Source: Cereibacter sphaeroides (GTDB taxonomy: Bacteria; Pseudomonadota; Alphaproteobacteria; Rhodobacterales; Rhodobacteraceae). Taken from it: a DNA stretch of 64,000 nucleotides. A program made the position numbers and the translations under genes. A model generated the notes under the pieces. That model was not told the origin of the DNA and made no database searches. It was given only the letters and a program-made list of their open reading frames with translations. Location: NCBI GenBank assembly GCA_003243455.1, contig QFQS01000004.1, forward strand, positions 1-64,000, read 5' to 3'. Below, piece by piece: positions 63,840-64,000 of this stretch (positions are counted from its first letter, which is position 1; every line of letters begins with the position of its first letter).

Positions 63840-64000
63840 TCAGTGGAAAAGGATGCCGCCGCAGACGTTCAACGCCTGCCCGGTGATGAAGGAGGAATCC
63901 GGCCCTGCAAAGAAGGCGACCGAGCCGGAGACATCTTCGGGCAGGCCCACGCGCCCCAACGCGGTCTTGGCCTTGACGCGGGCCAGCGAGTCGGCGTCGC
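63840..64000 (-). CDS. Short-chain dehydrogenase, C-terminal part, runs off the right edge
   Basis: Only the last 53 codons are in the window. They read LARVKAKTALGRVGLPEDVSGSVAFFAG and end SSFITGQALNVCGGILFH, the usual SDR C-terminus. It is probably a polyol (sorbitol or similar) dehydrogenase. It lies 14 bases before the epimerase start and belongs to the same operon, which continues to the right. Confidence 0.85.
   Translation of the reverse strand, partial: DADSLARVKAKTALGRVGLPEDVSGSVAFFAGPDSSFITGQALNVCGGILFH

Overview
The window looks like part of a GC-rich, composite megaplasmid or chromid of an alphaproteobacterium of the Rhodobacterales, most likely Paracoccus or a close relative. 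The main evidence is the replicon type: a small replication initiator with a DnaA domain-I-like C-terminus beside a parAB pair with palindromic parS-like sites. A DUF1612/HTH plasmid protein, toxin-antitoxin pairs and many IS6-family remnants agree with this. No rRNA, tRNA or CRISPR array was seen.

Layout. 1-4.2 kb holds plasmid accessory genes (a 54-aa membrane miniprotein, a hypothetical protein, a long ParB-like protein) with a short dispersed repeat. 4.4-9.8 kb is the backbone: replication initiator, probable origin, parA-parB with three parS-like palindromes, a tyrosine recombinase and a Phd/PIN toxin-antitoxin pair. 9.8-13.8 kb holds a DUF1612/HTH gene among strong inverted repeats, small or truncated genes, and parDE between IS6-type ends.

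13.9-45.2 kb is a large catabolic island bounded by IS6 copies in opposite orientation. Its first part (13.9-36.2 kb) reads as one regulon. Two tandem Tat-exported peptide-type binding proteins and an Opp-like ABC transporter import a substrate. A divergent operon encodes three different amide hydrolases: an amidase-signature enzyme, an acetylpolyamine-amidohydrolase-like deacetylase and a NylB-like serine hydrolase. A further operon encodes a class III aminotransferase, an aldehyde dehydrogenase, an acyl-CoA ligase, an FAD oxidoreductase and an amidohydrolase. A fused enoyl-CoA hydratase/3-hydroxyacyl-CoA dehydrogenase plus a thiolase completes it. A TetR-type operator motif recurs at three promoters, and the only TetR gene in the window is frameshifted. 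The logic fits breakdown of an amide of an omega-amino acid or amine (6-aminohexanoate-type oligomer, lactam or acylated polyamine) to a dicarboxylyl-CoA. The second part (36.2-45.2 kb) carries an AcuI-like reductase, a GMC oxidoreductase, a LysR regulator and an operon of an ene-reductase, an NDP-forming acyl-CoA synthetase and an enoyl-CoA hydratase.

46.1-54.2 kb is a second IS6-flanked module, for fructosyl-amino acid (Amadori compound) use: FrlD-like kinase, FrlB-like deglycase, GntR regulator, ornithine-cyclodeaminase-like enzyme, polar amino acid ABC transporter and a LacI regulator, with one LacI-type operator at both promoters. 54.2-59.6 kb is debris (truncated IS6, DUF932, Fic and serine recombinase remnants) around an intact sulfotransferase-like and pyruvyl-transferase-like pair. 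59.6-64 kb is a polyol/sugar operon (SDR, xylulokinase, MalK-type ATPase, tagatose-epimerase-like enzyme, second SDR) that runs off the right end.

Family assignments come from motif and pattern recognition of the translated sequence; no database search was run.
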